From positions 1-32,903 of the forward strand of contig NZ_BMQA01000070.1 in NCBI RefSeq assembly GCF_014647875.1: a stretch of DNA of 32,903 nucleotides. The letters are read 5' to 3'. The translations under genes and the position numbers were made by a program. Below the pieces are notes generated by a model that was given only the letters and a program-made list of their open reading frames with translations, did no database searches and was not told the DNA's origin. This DNA comes from Streptomyces brasiliensis (GTDB lineage Bacteria > Actinomycetota > Actinomycetes > Streptomycetales > Streptomycetaceae). Shown here piece after piece: positions 22,772 to 31,056 of this stretch. Within the stretch, counting starts at the first letter, position 1. Each line of letters starts with the position of its first letter.

Positions 22772-25477
22772 ATGGCAGGGAATTCCCCCCGTACCTGGAC
22801 GGCCGGCCCGCCCGGCATCTCCACGTGTCCCGACGACAGAGGAGGGCCTGACGCCGGGAGGGCCGGGTCGCCGGCCGCCACCGCACGGCTGCTGGCCGAG
22901 GTGCTGGCCGACGTCGTGCGCGTGGACCATGTGCCGGCCGACAGCCACTTCTTCGATGACCTGGGCGCGGACTCGATGGTGATGGCCCAGTTCTGTGCGC
23001 GGGTCAGGAAGCGGGCGGAACTGCCGCCCGTGTCGATGAAGGACGTCTACCGGCATTCCACGGTCGAGAGTCTCGCCGCTGCGCTGACCGGGCCCGAAGC
23101 CATGGCCTGCGCATCCGCTGCCACCGGTGCGGCGACCGCGGGCACCGCACTCACGACCGGCGCGTCGACCCCCACGGTGCCTCCGACGCCCGTATCCATG
23201 CCTCATCGGCCGCCCGGCTCGCCGTCCGTCCCGGTCTGCGGGCCGGTGCCGGCCGCGGACGCCGCACAGGCCTCGCACGGGGCCGCGGTACGAGCCGGCA
23301 CGCGTCAGTACGTGCTGTGCGGACTGCTGCAGTTGCTGTTCTTCCTCGGGTACTGCTACCTGGCTGCGCTGGCAGCGACACGGGGCTACGCATGGATAGG
23401 CGACGGCTCCGCCCTCGCCGATCGCTACCTGCGTTCCGTGCTGGCCGGCGCTGCCGGATTCATCGGCCTGTGCACGGTGCCGATCCTGGCCAAATGGACA
23501 CTCATCGGCCGCTTCACGCCCCGTCAGTTCCCCGTGTGGAGCCTCACCTACCTGCGCTGGTGGATCGTCAAAACCCTGATCCGGACCAGCCCTGTCCGCC
23601 TGTTCACGGCGTCGCCGCTGTTCGTGCTGTATCTGCGGGCGCTGGGCGCGAAAATCGGCCGCGATGTTGCGATCTTTTCCACGCATATTCCTGTGTGTAC
23701 GGATCTGCTCACCATCGGAGACGGGGCGGTCATACGCAAGGACTCTCTGTTCTCCTGTTACCGCGCCCATGCCGGCCTCATCCAGACCGGTCCGGTCACT
23801 CTCGGCAAGGACGTCGTCGTCGGTGAACAGGCGGTCCTGGACATCCACACCTGGATGGGCGACGCGTCCCAGCTCGGTCATGCCTCGTCCCTGTACGCCG
23901 GGCAGGCCGTACCCGCCGGGGAGCGTTGGCACGGTTCACCGGCCGAGCCCACCGGCACAGACTTCCGCAGTACGCACGCCGCCGACTGCTCCGCCACGAG
24001 AAAGGTCCGCTACGCCCTGGGGCAGCTGCTGGCCCTGCTGCTCGTGTATCTGCCCCTGACCACGGGCGGCGCGGCCCTGCTGGTCGCCGCGGTACCGCAG
24101 CTGAAGGCACCCCTGGATGCCGGGTCATGGCCGCACGCCGGCTCGGTGTTGTGTCTGGGCGCGCTGGCCGCTTCCTTCACGCTGTTCTTCGGCGCCGCGC
24201 TCGCCGGGCTCGCCCTCCAGGGCGTGGTGCCGCGCCTGCTCAACAGGGCGATCAAGCCGGACACGGTCTACCCGCTCTACGGCTTCCATTACGGTCTGCA
24301 GCGGGCGATCGCCTTTCTGACCAACCGGAAGTTCTTCACCACGATATTCGGGGACAGCTCCGCGATCGTTCACTACCTGCGCTATGTCGGCTACGACCTG
24401 TGCCATGTCACGCAGACCGGCTCGAATTTCGGCACGGAACTCAAGCACGACAGTCCGTTTTTTACCTCGGTGGGCAGCAACACGATGGTCGCCGACGGCC
24501 TGTCGATCATCAATGCCGACTTTTCCAACACGTCGTTTCGTCTCTGCCGTGCCTCGATCGGAGCGCGAAGTTTCCTCGGGAACCGCATCGCCTATCCGGC
24601 ACAGGCCCGGACCGGCGACAACTGCCTGCTGGCCACGAAGGTCATGGTGCCCATCGACGGAGAGATGCGGGAGGGCGTCGGTCTGCTGGGTTCGCCTCCT
24701 TTCACCATTCCGCGCACCGTGATGCGGGACGCCCGGTTGAACACCCTGGCGGGCGGCAGCGAACTGCGCCACCGCCTCGCCCGAAAGAACCGGCACAACG
24801 CCGCAACCGCGGTGCTGTATCTGCTGGCGCGGTGGTTCCACGTCTTCGTCGTCACCCTGCTGACGCTGGGAGCCGGAAGCCTCTATCCCGCCATGGGCGC
24901 ATCGGCGATTGCCCTGTCCATGGTCGGTGGCCTCGTCTTCAGCGTCTGTTACTTCACCCTGATCGAGCGGGCCGCCACGGGATTCACGGCACAACGGCCG
25001 CTGACCTGCTCCATCTACGAGCCGTCCTTCTGGCGGCATGAACGCTTCTGGAAGATGGCGGCGGTCGATCACGCCCAGATGTTGGGCGGGACCCCGTTCA
25101 AGAACGTGGTTTTGCGGTTGCAGGGTGCCCGGATCGGCAAGCGGGTCTTCGACGACGGCTCCTTCTTCCCCGAACGGACGCTGGTGACGATCGGGGACGA
25201 CTGCACCCTCAATGCGGGCACGGTGGTCCAGTGCCACTCGCAGGAGGACGGCGCCTTCAAGTCCGACCGCACCACGATCGGTGCCGACTGCACGCTCGGT
25301 GTTGGAGCATTCGTCCACTACGGCGTCACCCTGGCCGACCACGTCGACCTTGCCTGCGACTCCTTCCTCATGAAGGGCGAACACGTCCCCTCCAAGGCCC
25401 GGTGGGGCGGAAACCCAGCCCGTCAGCTGCCCGACAACACCCCCCGCCCACCCGTCTTGCCGGCAGGCCGCATCTGA
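22772..25477 (+). CDS. Pls-like membrane NRPS: carrier + 3x(TM pair + LbH domain), no A domain
   Basis: 901 aa from ATG 22772 (GGAG 6 nt upstream). Residues about 35-110 are a phosphopantetheine carrier domain with SHFFDDLGADSMVMAQF (Ser68 is the attachment site). After a Pro-rich linker come TM pairs at about 178-246, 413-485 and 678-735. Each is followed by a left-handed-beta-helix-like domain, with hexapeptide character in GAKIGRDVAIFSTHIP, SIGARSFLGNRIAYP and TIGADCTLGVGAFVHYG. This is the NRPS terminal domain of the epsilon-poly-L-lysine synthetase (Pls; TIGR02353 type), where the three tandem domains couple amino acids through the side-chain amine. Pls is A-T-TM-C1-C2-C3; here the A domain is absent and sits in the next gene. 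Membrane topology suggests synthesis at, and possibly export across, the membrane. Confidence 0.85.
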   Translation: MAGNSPRTWTAGPPGISTCPDDRGGPDAGRAGSPAATARLLAEVLADVVRVDHVPADSHFFDDLGADSMVMAQFCARVRKRAELPPVSMKDVYRHSTVESLAAALTGPEAMACASAATGAATAGTALTTGASTPTVPPTPVSMPHRPPGSPSVPVCGPVPAADAAQASHGAAVRAGTRQYVLCGLLQLLFFLGYCYLAALAATRGYAWIGDGSALADRYLRSVLAGAAGFIGLCTVPILAKWTLIGRFTPRQFPVWSLTYLRWWIVKTLIRTSPVRLFTASPLFVLYLRALGAKIGRDVAIFSTHIPVCTDLLTIGDGAVIRKDSLFSCYRAHAGLIQTGPVTLGKDVVVGEQAVLDIHTWMGDASQLGHASSLYAGQAVPAGERWHGSPAEPTGTDFRSTHAADCSATRKVRYALGQLLALLLVYLPLTTGGAALLVAAVPQLKAPLDAGSWPHAGSVLCLGALAASFTLFFGAALAGLALQGVVPRLLNRAIKPDTVYPLYGFHYGLQRAIAFLTNRKFFTTIFGDSSAIVHYLRYVGYDLCHVTQTGSNFGTELKHDSPFFTSVGSNTMVADGLSIINADFSNTSFRLCRASIGARSFLGNRIAYPAQARTGDNCLLATKVMVPIDGEMREGVGLLGSPPFTIPRTVMRDARLNTLAGGSELRHRLARKNRHNAATAVLYLLARWFHVFVVTLLTLGAGSLYPAMGASAIALSMVGGLVFSVCYFTLIERAATGFTAQRPLTCSIYEPSFWRHERFWKMAAVDHAQMLGGTPFKNVVLRLQGARIGKRVFDDGSFFPERTLVTIGDDCTLNAGTVVQCHSQEDGAFKSDRTTIGADCTLGVGAFVHYGVTLADHVDLACDSFLMKGEHVPSKARWGGNPARQLPDNTPRPPVLPAGRI

Positions 25478-25539
25478 CGCCGCGCCACACACCCCGCCAC
25501 ATCAGACCACATCAGCACCCGGACGAAGGACAGACCCTG

Positions 25540-28068
25540 ATGGCACTCGACACTCCCGCCGCCCGAGACTTCTGGCACGGCATCCTGACGGAGTCCGGCG
25601 GCTGCACGCCCCTTCCGCGCTGGACCCGCGAGCCGGTTGCCGCACTGGCCGAGCACCACGCACCGATCCCCGTCAGCGACGCGGCAGCCGTGCGCCGACT
25701 GGCAGACGACCTGGCCGTGCCGTTGAGCACCGTGCTGCTGGCGGCGCATGCCAAAGTGCTGGCCGCGCTGACCGGTGAAAGCGCCGCCACCATCGGCCTG
25801 TCCGGGCTCGCCCCTGGTCGGTTGCTGCCGTGCCGGCTGACGACGGCACCCCGCTCCTGGCGGGCCCTGCTGGCGCACGCCCACGAGGCCGTCTCGCAGG
25901 TACTCGTTCACCGGGACTACCCGGTCGACGACCTCAGGTGCGAACTCGGCCTTCCCGAGCCGTCATGTGAAACCGCACTTGATGCGACCGGCTTCGGCGA
26001 CGCCCCCGCCGGCAGCAGCGCCCCGGCCACCGACGCAGTGCTGCGGGTGGGCATCGCGCACCACGACGACGGCGGGCTCACGCTGCGGGCGCGCTACCGC
26101 ACCGATGTCCTCGACGCCGACAGCGCTGCCCGCATCGTCGGCTACCATCTCACCGCGCTCGCCCTGATCGTCGCCGACCCGGCCGCGGAGCACGGCCGGC
26201 AGAGCCTGCTGTCCGCCGAGGAAGCGCGCTTCCAGCTCGAAGGGCTCGCCGGGCCCCACCGCAGCCTGCCCGACGCCGGTGTCCATGAGCTGTTCGAGCG
26301 GCGCGTACGGCACGACCCGCACGCGGTCGCAGCGGTGCACGGCAACCGGCAGTGGACCTACCGGGAGCTCAATGCCCGTGCCAACCGGCTGGCCCGCGCC
26401 CTGCTGGCGCGAGGACTCGACCGCGAAGGCGTCGTCGCGGTGGTGATGGACAGAAACCTGGACTGGCCGGCCGCCGTGCTGGCCGTCTTCAAGGCCGGAG
26501 GCGTCTACCTGCCCATCGAGCCGCATCTGCCTGCCGAACGCGTCAAGGCCATGCTCACCGCTTCCCGGTGCACGCTGGTGCTCACCGGACCGACCGCCCC
26601 CACCACCCTCCAGGCGGCCCTTGCGTCCCTGCCCACCGTGCGGACGCTGCACACCGACACCGCCGACGAGGAGGGCCACGCCGACGACGACCTCGGTATC
26701 GCCGTGGCAGCCGACCAGCTGGCCTACATCTACTTCACCTCCGGCTCCACCGGTAAGCCCAAAGGCGCCATGTGCGAACACGGGGGCATGCTCAACCACC
26801 TCCACGCCAAGATCGACGACCTGGAGATCGCCGAAGGACAGGTGGTCGCCCAGACCGCGCCCCAGTGCTTCGACATCTCGCTGTGGCAACTGCTCTGCGC
26901 GCTCCTGGTCGGGGGGCGGACCCTTCTGGTCGAGCAGGACGTGATCCTCGACGTCCGGCGGTTCGTCGACACGATCGCCCGCGGGCGGGTCTGCGTCCTC
27001 CAGGTCGTTCCGTCGTACCTGGAAGTCGTCCTCACATACCTGGAGCAGCACGCGCGCGAACTGCCGGACCTGCGGTACGTGTCGGTCACCGGCGAGGCGC
27101 TGAAGAGTCAACTCGCCCAGCGCTGGTTCGCCGCCCAGCCCCACGTCAAGCTGGTCAACGCCTACGGACTGACCGAGACCTCCGACGACACCAACCACGA
27201 GATCATGGACCGTTCACCGGACGGCGACCGGGTCCCGCTGGGCCGGCCGGTCAACAACGTGCACCTCTACGTCGTCGACGAGCGGCTGAACCCGGTGCCG
27301 CTCGGTGCGCCGGGCGCGATCGCCTTCTCGGGGATCTGCGTCGGCCGCGGCTATGTCAACGACCCCGAGCGCACCCGGCCCGCCTACCTGAGCGATCCCC
27401 ACCGTCCAGGCCAGCGCCTCTACCTCAGCGGCGACTTCGGCCGCTGGCGGCCCGACGGCAAGCTGGAGTTCCTGGGCCGTCGCGACACCCAGGTCAAGAT
27501 CCGTGGTTTCCGCATCGAGACCGGCGAGATCGAGAACACCCTGCTGCAGGTGCCCGGCGTCCGCGACAGCGCCGTGGTGGTCGCCGAACGGCCCGACCAC
27601 AGCACACACCTGGTGGCCTTCTACACCTCCCCGCGGCCCCTGCACACCGACGTCCTGCTGGATCGGCTGAACGCCGTACTGCCCCCGTACATGGTCCCTT
27701 CGGCCGTCCACTGGTGCGCGGACCTCCCGCTGACCGCCAACGGCAAGGCAGACCGGAAAGCCCTGACGGCCCTGGCCACCCGGCTTCAGGCCGCGAAGGA
27801 CGACGTCGAGGCGCCCGGAACGCCCACCGAACGGCGGCTGGCCGCCGCATGGGCCGGCGTGCTCGGCGTCCCGCAGGACCGGATCGGACGCCACGACCAC
27901 TTCTTCGACCTGGGCGGCACCTCGCTGTCGGCCGTGAAACTCGCCATCAGCCTGGACCGCCTGGTGTCCCTGGCGGACATCACCCGCCACCCCATCCTCA
28001 CGGACCTGGCCCGGCTCCTGGAGGAGCTCTGCCAGCAGCAGTCAACCGCGCGAGGGGCCTCAGCCTGA
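25540..28068 (+). CDS. Stand-alone NRPS: half condensation domain, adenylation, thiolation
   Basis: 842 aa from ATG 25540 (GAAGGA ribosome binding site), 62 bp after the membrane gene. Residues 1-220 resemble the C-terminal lobe of a condensation domain (LADDLAVPLSTVLLAAHAKV, HRDYPVDDLRCELG) but lack HHxxxDG, so condensation is unlikely. Residues about 240-745 are the adenylation domain: YFTSGSTGKPKGA (398), CFDISLWQ (445), NAYGLTETSDD (540), SGDFGRWRPDGKLEFLGR and catalytic Lys in LTANGKADRK (736). Residues about 755-835 are a carrier domain with FFDLGGTSLSAV (Ser795). Pocket residues I can align: Asp445, Ile446, Trp449 and the Asp549-Asp550 pair. Acidic pocket residues fit a cationic amino acid, and the SbnAB genes point to Dap; this is inference. 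No thioesterase is present. Confidence 0.85.
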   Translation: MALDTPAARDFWHGILTESGGCTPLPRWTREPVAALAEHHAPIPVSDAAAVRRLADDLAVPLSTVLLAAHAKVLAALTGESAATIGLSGLAPGRLLPCRLTTAPRSWRALLAHAHEAVSQVLVHRDYPVDDLRCELGLPEPSCETALDATGFGDAPAGSSAPATDAVLRVGIAHHDDGGLTLRARYRTDVLDADSAARIVGYHLTALALIVADPAAEHGRQSLLSAEEARFQLEGLAGPHRSLPDAGVHELFERRVRHDPHAVAAVHGNRQWTYRELNARANRLARALLARGLDREGVVAVVMDRNLDWPAAVLAVFKAGGVYLPIEPHLPAERVKAMLTASRCTLVLTGPTAPTTLQAALASLPTVRTLHTDTADEEGHADDDLGIAVAADQLAYIYFTSGSTGKPKGAMCEHGGMLNHLHAKIDDLEIAEGQVVAQTAPQCFDISLWQLLCALLVGGRTLLVEQDVILDVRRFVDTIARGRVCVLQVVPSYLEVVLTYLEQHARELPDLRYVSVTGEALKSQLAQRWFAAQPHVKLVNAYGLTETSDDTNHEIMDRSPDGDRVPLGRPVNNVHLYVVDERLNPVPLGAPGAIAFSGICVGRGYVNDPERTRPAYLSDPHRPGQRLYLSGDFGRWRPDGKLEFLGRRDTQVKIRGFRIETGEIENTLLQVPGVRDSAVVVAERPDHSTHLVAFYTSPRPLHTDVLLDRLNAVLPPYMVPSAVHWCADLPLTANGKADRKALTALATRLQAAKDDVEAPGTPTERRLAAAWAGVLGVPQDRIGRHDHFFDLGGTSLSAVKLAISLDRLVSLADITRHPILTDLARLLEELCQQQSTARGASA

Positions 28069-28127
28069 CCTCGTCCGACGTCCCCGACCCACGGAACATC
28101 CCCCACACCACGCAAAGGACAAGAAAG

Positions 28128-29165
28128 ATGTCACTGCCCACCTCCACCGTCCCCATGCCCGCCGCTGCGCCCATGCCCGGGACGGAACTCGACGTGCACC
28201 CCGGCAAACCCCCCGTCCTGCACACCGGCGCCCATGCCCGGGGGGACGCGCCGGGCTGGGCGGCCGAGCACCGCCACGCCGTCCGCAGCCTCGTCACCGA
28301 ACACGGCGCGCTTGTCATCCGCGGCCTCGCTCTGCAGGAGGCCGGCCAGGCCGGGGCCGTCCTCCACCACCTGGCTCCCGGCCCGATGACCGAGAGGGAG
28401 GCCTTCGCGCCCCGCCGCACCCGCGCGCCGGGCGTCTACTCCTCCACCACCTGGCCGGCCAACCAGCCCATGTGCATGCACCACGAACTCAGCTACACCC
28501 ACGCGCCCCCCGGCCTGCTGCTGCTGGCCTGCCTGGCCGCGCCCCGCACCGGCGGAGCCACCGCTCTCGCCGACGCCACCGCCGTCCTCGACGCGCTGCC
28601 GCCCGAGCTCGTCCAGCGGTTCGAAGAGGAGGGCTGGCTGCTTACGCGCACGTACCACGACGAGATCGGGGCCTCCTGGGCGGAGGCGTTCGGCACCGAC
28701 GACAGGACTGCTGTCGAGGACTACTGCCGCGCCCACAGGATCGAGTTCCGCTGGCTGCCCGACGCAGGCTTGCACACCCGCCAGCGCCGCCGCGCCGTGG
28801 TGCGCCATCCGCTCTCCGGCCGACGCTGCTGGTTCAACCAGATCGCGTTCCTCAACGAGTGGACGATGGCCCCCGAGGTGCGGGAGTACCTCATCGACGT
28901 CCACGGCCCCGACCGTCTGCCTTTCACCACGCGCTTCGGCAAGGGCGATCCGATCGGCGAGGACGTCGTCCAGCTGATCAACACGGTGTACGAGAGGCAC
29001 ACCGTCCGCGAGCCGTGGCAGGACGGCGACCTGATGCTCGTCGACAACGTCCGCATGGCACACAGCAGGGAGCCCTTCGAGCCACCGCGTGACGTCGTCG
29101 TCGCCATGGCCGAACCGCTGCACCCGACCCCCTGCCCGCCGGCCTTCGAGGGAAACGCCCGATGA
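28128..29165 (+). CDS. SyrP-like Fe(II)/2-oxoglutarate oxygenase
   Basis: 345 aa from ATG 28128 after AAAGGACAAGAAAG. TauD/TfdA fold. Iron ligands: His118-His119-Glu120 within MCMHHELSY (H-x-E) and distal His312 in DNVRMAHSREPFE; Arg321 (PPRDV) should bind 2-oxoglutarate. Conserved stretches WFNQIAFLNEW and VREPWQDGDLMLVDN are characteristic of the SyrP group, in which SyrP of syringomycin synthesis beta-hydroxylates a carrier-bound aspartate. The likely role is hydroxylation of an amino acid while it sits on one of the two carriers. SbnB releases 2-oxoglutarate, a possible metabolic link. Its stop overlaps the SbnB start, showing tight coupling. Confidence 0.85.
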   Translation: MSLPTSTVPMPAAAPMPGTELDVHPGKPPVLHTGAHARGDAPGWAAEHRHAVRSLVTEHGALVIRGLALQEAGQAGAVLHHLAPGPMTEREAFAPRRTRAPGVYSSTTWPANQPMCMHHELSYTHAPPGLLLLACLAAPRTGGATALADATAVLDALPPELVQRFEEEGWLLTRTYHDEIGASWAEAFGTDDRTAVEDYCRAHRIEFRWLPDAGLHTRQRRRAVVRHPLSGRRCWFNQIAFLNEWTMAPEVREYLIDVHGPDRLPFTTRFGKGDPIGEDVVQLINTVYERHTVREPWQDGDLMLVDNVRMAHSREPFEPPRDVVVAMAEPLHPTPCPPAFEGNAR

Positions 29166-30265
29166 CCACGTCCCCTTCCTGCGCCAAGGAGTCCGCAATG
29201 CCCCAGTCCGCGATGCCCCAGCCGAGCACGACGCCACCGCAGGTCGCGGTGCCACCGTTCGCCGTGATCTCCGGTGCCCAGGTCCAGCACACGCTGCAGG
29301 GCCAAGAACGGCAGATCGTCGATCTCGTCGAGGCGACCTACCGGTTGCACGCGGCCGGGGACTCGGTCAATCCGCCGTCGTACTTCCTACGCTTCCCCGA
29401 CCGACCGACGGCGCGGATCATCGCGCTGCCCGCGTCGATCGGCGGGCAGGTACGGGTGGACGGCCTGAAGTGGATCTCCAGCTTCCCCGACAACGTGCCC
29501 TCCGGCATCCCGCGAGCCTCGGCCGTGCTCATCCTCAACGACCACAACACCGGCTATCCGCTCGCCTGCCTGGAGAGCTCCATCATCAGCGCGAGCCGAA
29601 CGGCCGCGATGGCCGCGTCGGCGGCCGGCTGGCTCAGCCGCCACCGCCGACGCCCCACCCGCGTCGGATTCTTCGGAACCGGCCTGATCGCCCGCTACAT
29701 CCACACCTTTCTGACCGCAACCGGCTGGAGCTTCGACCAGATCGGCATACACGACGTGTCCCCCGACCACGCTGCCGGCTTCCACAGCTACCTGGAACAC
29801 ACCGATGCGGCCCCACGGATCACGACGCACGACAGCCCGGAGCAGCTGATCCGCTCCAGCGACCTGGTGGTCTTCGCCACCGTCGCCGGCCGGCCACACG
29901 TCACCGACCCGGCATGGTTCGACCACAACCCGTTGGTGCTGCACGTGTCGCTGCGCGACCTCGCCCCCGACATCCTGCTCGCATCGGCGAACATCGTCGA
30001 CGACGTCGACCACTGCCTCAAGGCCGACACCTCACCACACCTGACCGAACAGCTCACCGGCAACAGGGACTTTCTCACCGGAACGCTGGACGACGTCATG
30101 ACCGGCCGGGTGGCGCTCCCGCAGGACCGGCCCGTGGTCTTCTCACCCTTCGGCCTCGGAGTGCTCGACCTCGCCGTCGGCAAACACGTGTACGACGAGG
30201 TGGCCCGCGCCGGGCATCTGCACGTCGTAGAGGACTTCTTCCATGAAGTGCGCCGCTACGGATGA
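29162..30265 (+). CDS. sbnB: SbnB-like L-2,3-diaminopropionate synthase
   Basis: 367 aa, ATG 29162 overlapping the preceding stop (ATGA) with GAGGGAAA upstream; ATG 29198 is an alternative. Member of the ornithine cyclodeaminase/mu-crystallin family: PPSYFLRFPDRPTARIIALPA, VDGLKWISSFPDN, a Rossmann VGFFGTGLIARYIHTF (GxGxxA), and SLRDLAPDILLASANIVDD. In staphyloferrin B synthesis SbnB uses NAD+ to oxidatively cleave the SbnA product to L-Dap and 2-oxoglutarate. SbnA (21399-22412) is the partner across the divergent promoter. It is the last gene of the operon, followed by a strong terminator stem. Length and motifs look intact. Confidence 0.9.
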   Translation: MTTSPSCAKESAMPQSAMPQPSTTPPQVAVPPFAVISGAQVQHTLQGQERQIVDLVEATYRLHAAGDSVNPPSYFLRFPDRPTARIIALPASIGGQVRVDGLKWISSFPDNVPSGIPRASAVLILNDHNTGYPLACLESSIISASRTAAMAASAAGWLSRHRRRPTRVGFFGTGLIARYIHTFLTATGWSFDQIGIHDVSPDHAAGFHSYLEHTDAAPRITTHDSPEQLIRSSDLVVFATVAGRPHVTDPAWFDHNPLVLHVSLRDLAPDILLASANIVDDVDHCLKADTSPHLTEQLTGNRDFLTGTLDDVMTGRVALPQDRPVVFSPFGLGVLDLAVGKHVYDEVARAGHLHVVEDFFHEVRRYG

Positions 30266-30321
30266 GCGGCCGGACGGCCCGGCCCCCGCCGGCTCGCGGA
30301 GGAAGGCCCGTCCGCTACCGA

Positions 30322-30358
30322 GGGCCCGGGCCGGGCAGGTCTGACCCGGCCCGGGCCC
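30322..30358 (+). terminator. Terminator, 14-bp perfect stem
   Basis: GGGCCCGGGCCGGG (30322-30335) pairs exactly with CCCGGCCCGGGCCC (30345-30358), with a 9-nt loop. It lies 57 bp after the sbnB stop and ends the biosynthetic operon. Confidence 0.8.
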
Positions 30359-30559
30359 GATGCCTTCGAGGAGGTGCTCGTCGCGTCTGTGCGGACCGGT
30401 CCGTCCCGGTCGCTTCGTGGTCGACCACCCGGAAACGGAACAAAGGTGGGTATGAGCGGAGTTTCGGGTGAATCAGGGCACAGTGTGCCTCGTGCGTCCA
30501 TGAGGGCTCATCGGCCCGGTCAGCCCCGGCGGGAGGCAGAGGCGTAGCGGCCGCGCTCG

Positions 30560-30855
30560 CCGCTGAGCGTGCACAGCCTGCGTCGACCAGATGCTCGCCG
30601 GGCTTCGTCCCGCGCCGCTGAAGGTTCTCGTGGACGCTGTCGATCAGGCGGGAGTCATCCACCGCGGCGTGGATGGTGGCCACGTTCACCACCAGGTGGG
30701 GCAGGTCGTCCTCGCAGGTCTTGACCTTGTAGCCGTCCCAGACCATGCCGCGTTTGCCGCCGCAGCGGGCTTCCACATCGTGGGGGTTGATCAGCAGGTC
30801 TCTGCTTCGCGGGAGGTCCTTGCCCTCCCGCGAACTCCACCAGATCCAGATGCGC
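30560..30855 (-). pseudogene. IS1182-like transposase, internal fragment
   Basis: The minus frame reads SREGKDLPRSRDLLINPHDVE, ARCGGKRGMVWDGYKVKTCE, LPHLVVNVATIHAAVDDSRL and LQRRGTKPGEHLVDAGC. This order is the middle of IS1182-type transposases, with the second catalytic Asp probably in EHLVDAGC. Both ends are missing. After 30560 the frame runs on without similarity. Confidence 0.6.
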
Positions 30856-30930
30856 AACGGGCTGGAGCAGCGGACCGCGGACTGGCAGCGGCGCTACGCG
30901 ATCCGCAACGGGCCTCCTTGCTCGTGATGG
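30815..30930 (+). pseudogene. IS1182-like transposase C-terminal scrap, opposite strand
   Basis: The plus frame ALPSRELHQIQMRNGLEQRT, then ADWQRRYAIRNGPP, resembles the near-C-terminal region of IS1182-type transposases (EQRTPEWQ-RYA-R-G). It faces the minus-strand fragment and overlaps its start by about 30 bp, so two pieces of the same or related elements are now in inverted orientation. Confidence 0.4.
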
Positions 30931-31056
30931 GTCTCAGCAACCATGTCGCTACCAAGGAGCCCGTTCCTTCATGCCCGGAGCAGTATCGGCACCTCTGTCC
31001 GAACGATCACCCGCCCCACACACCTCGAACAAGATCCGGTTTGCCGCAACGCACTG

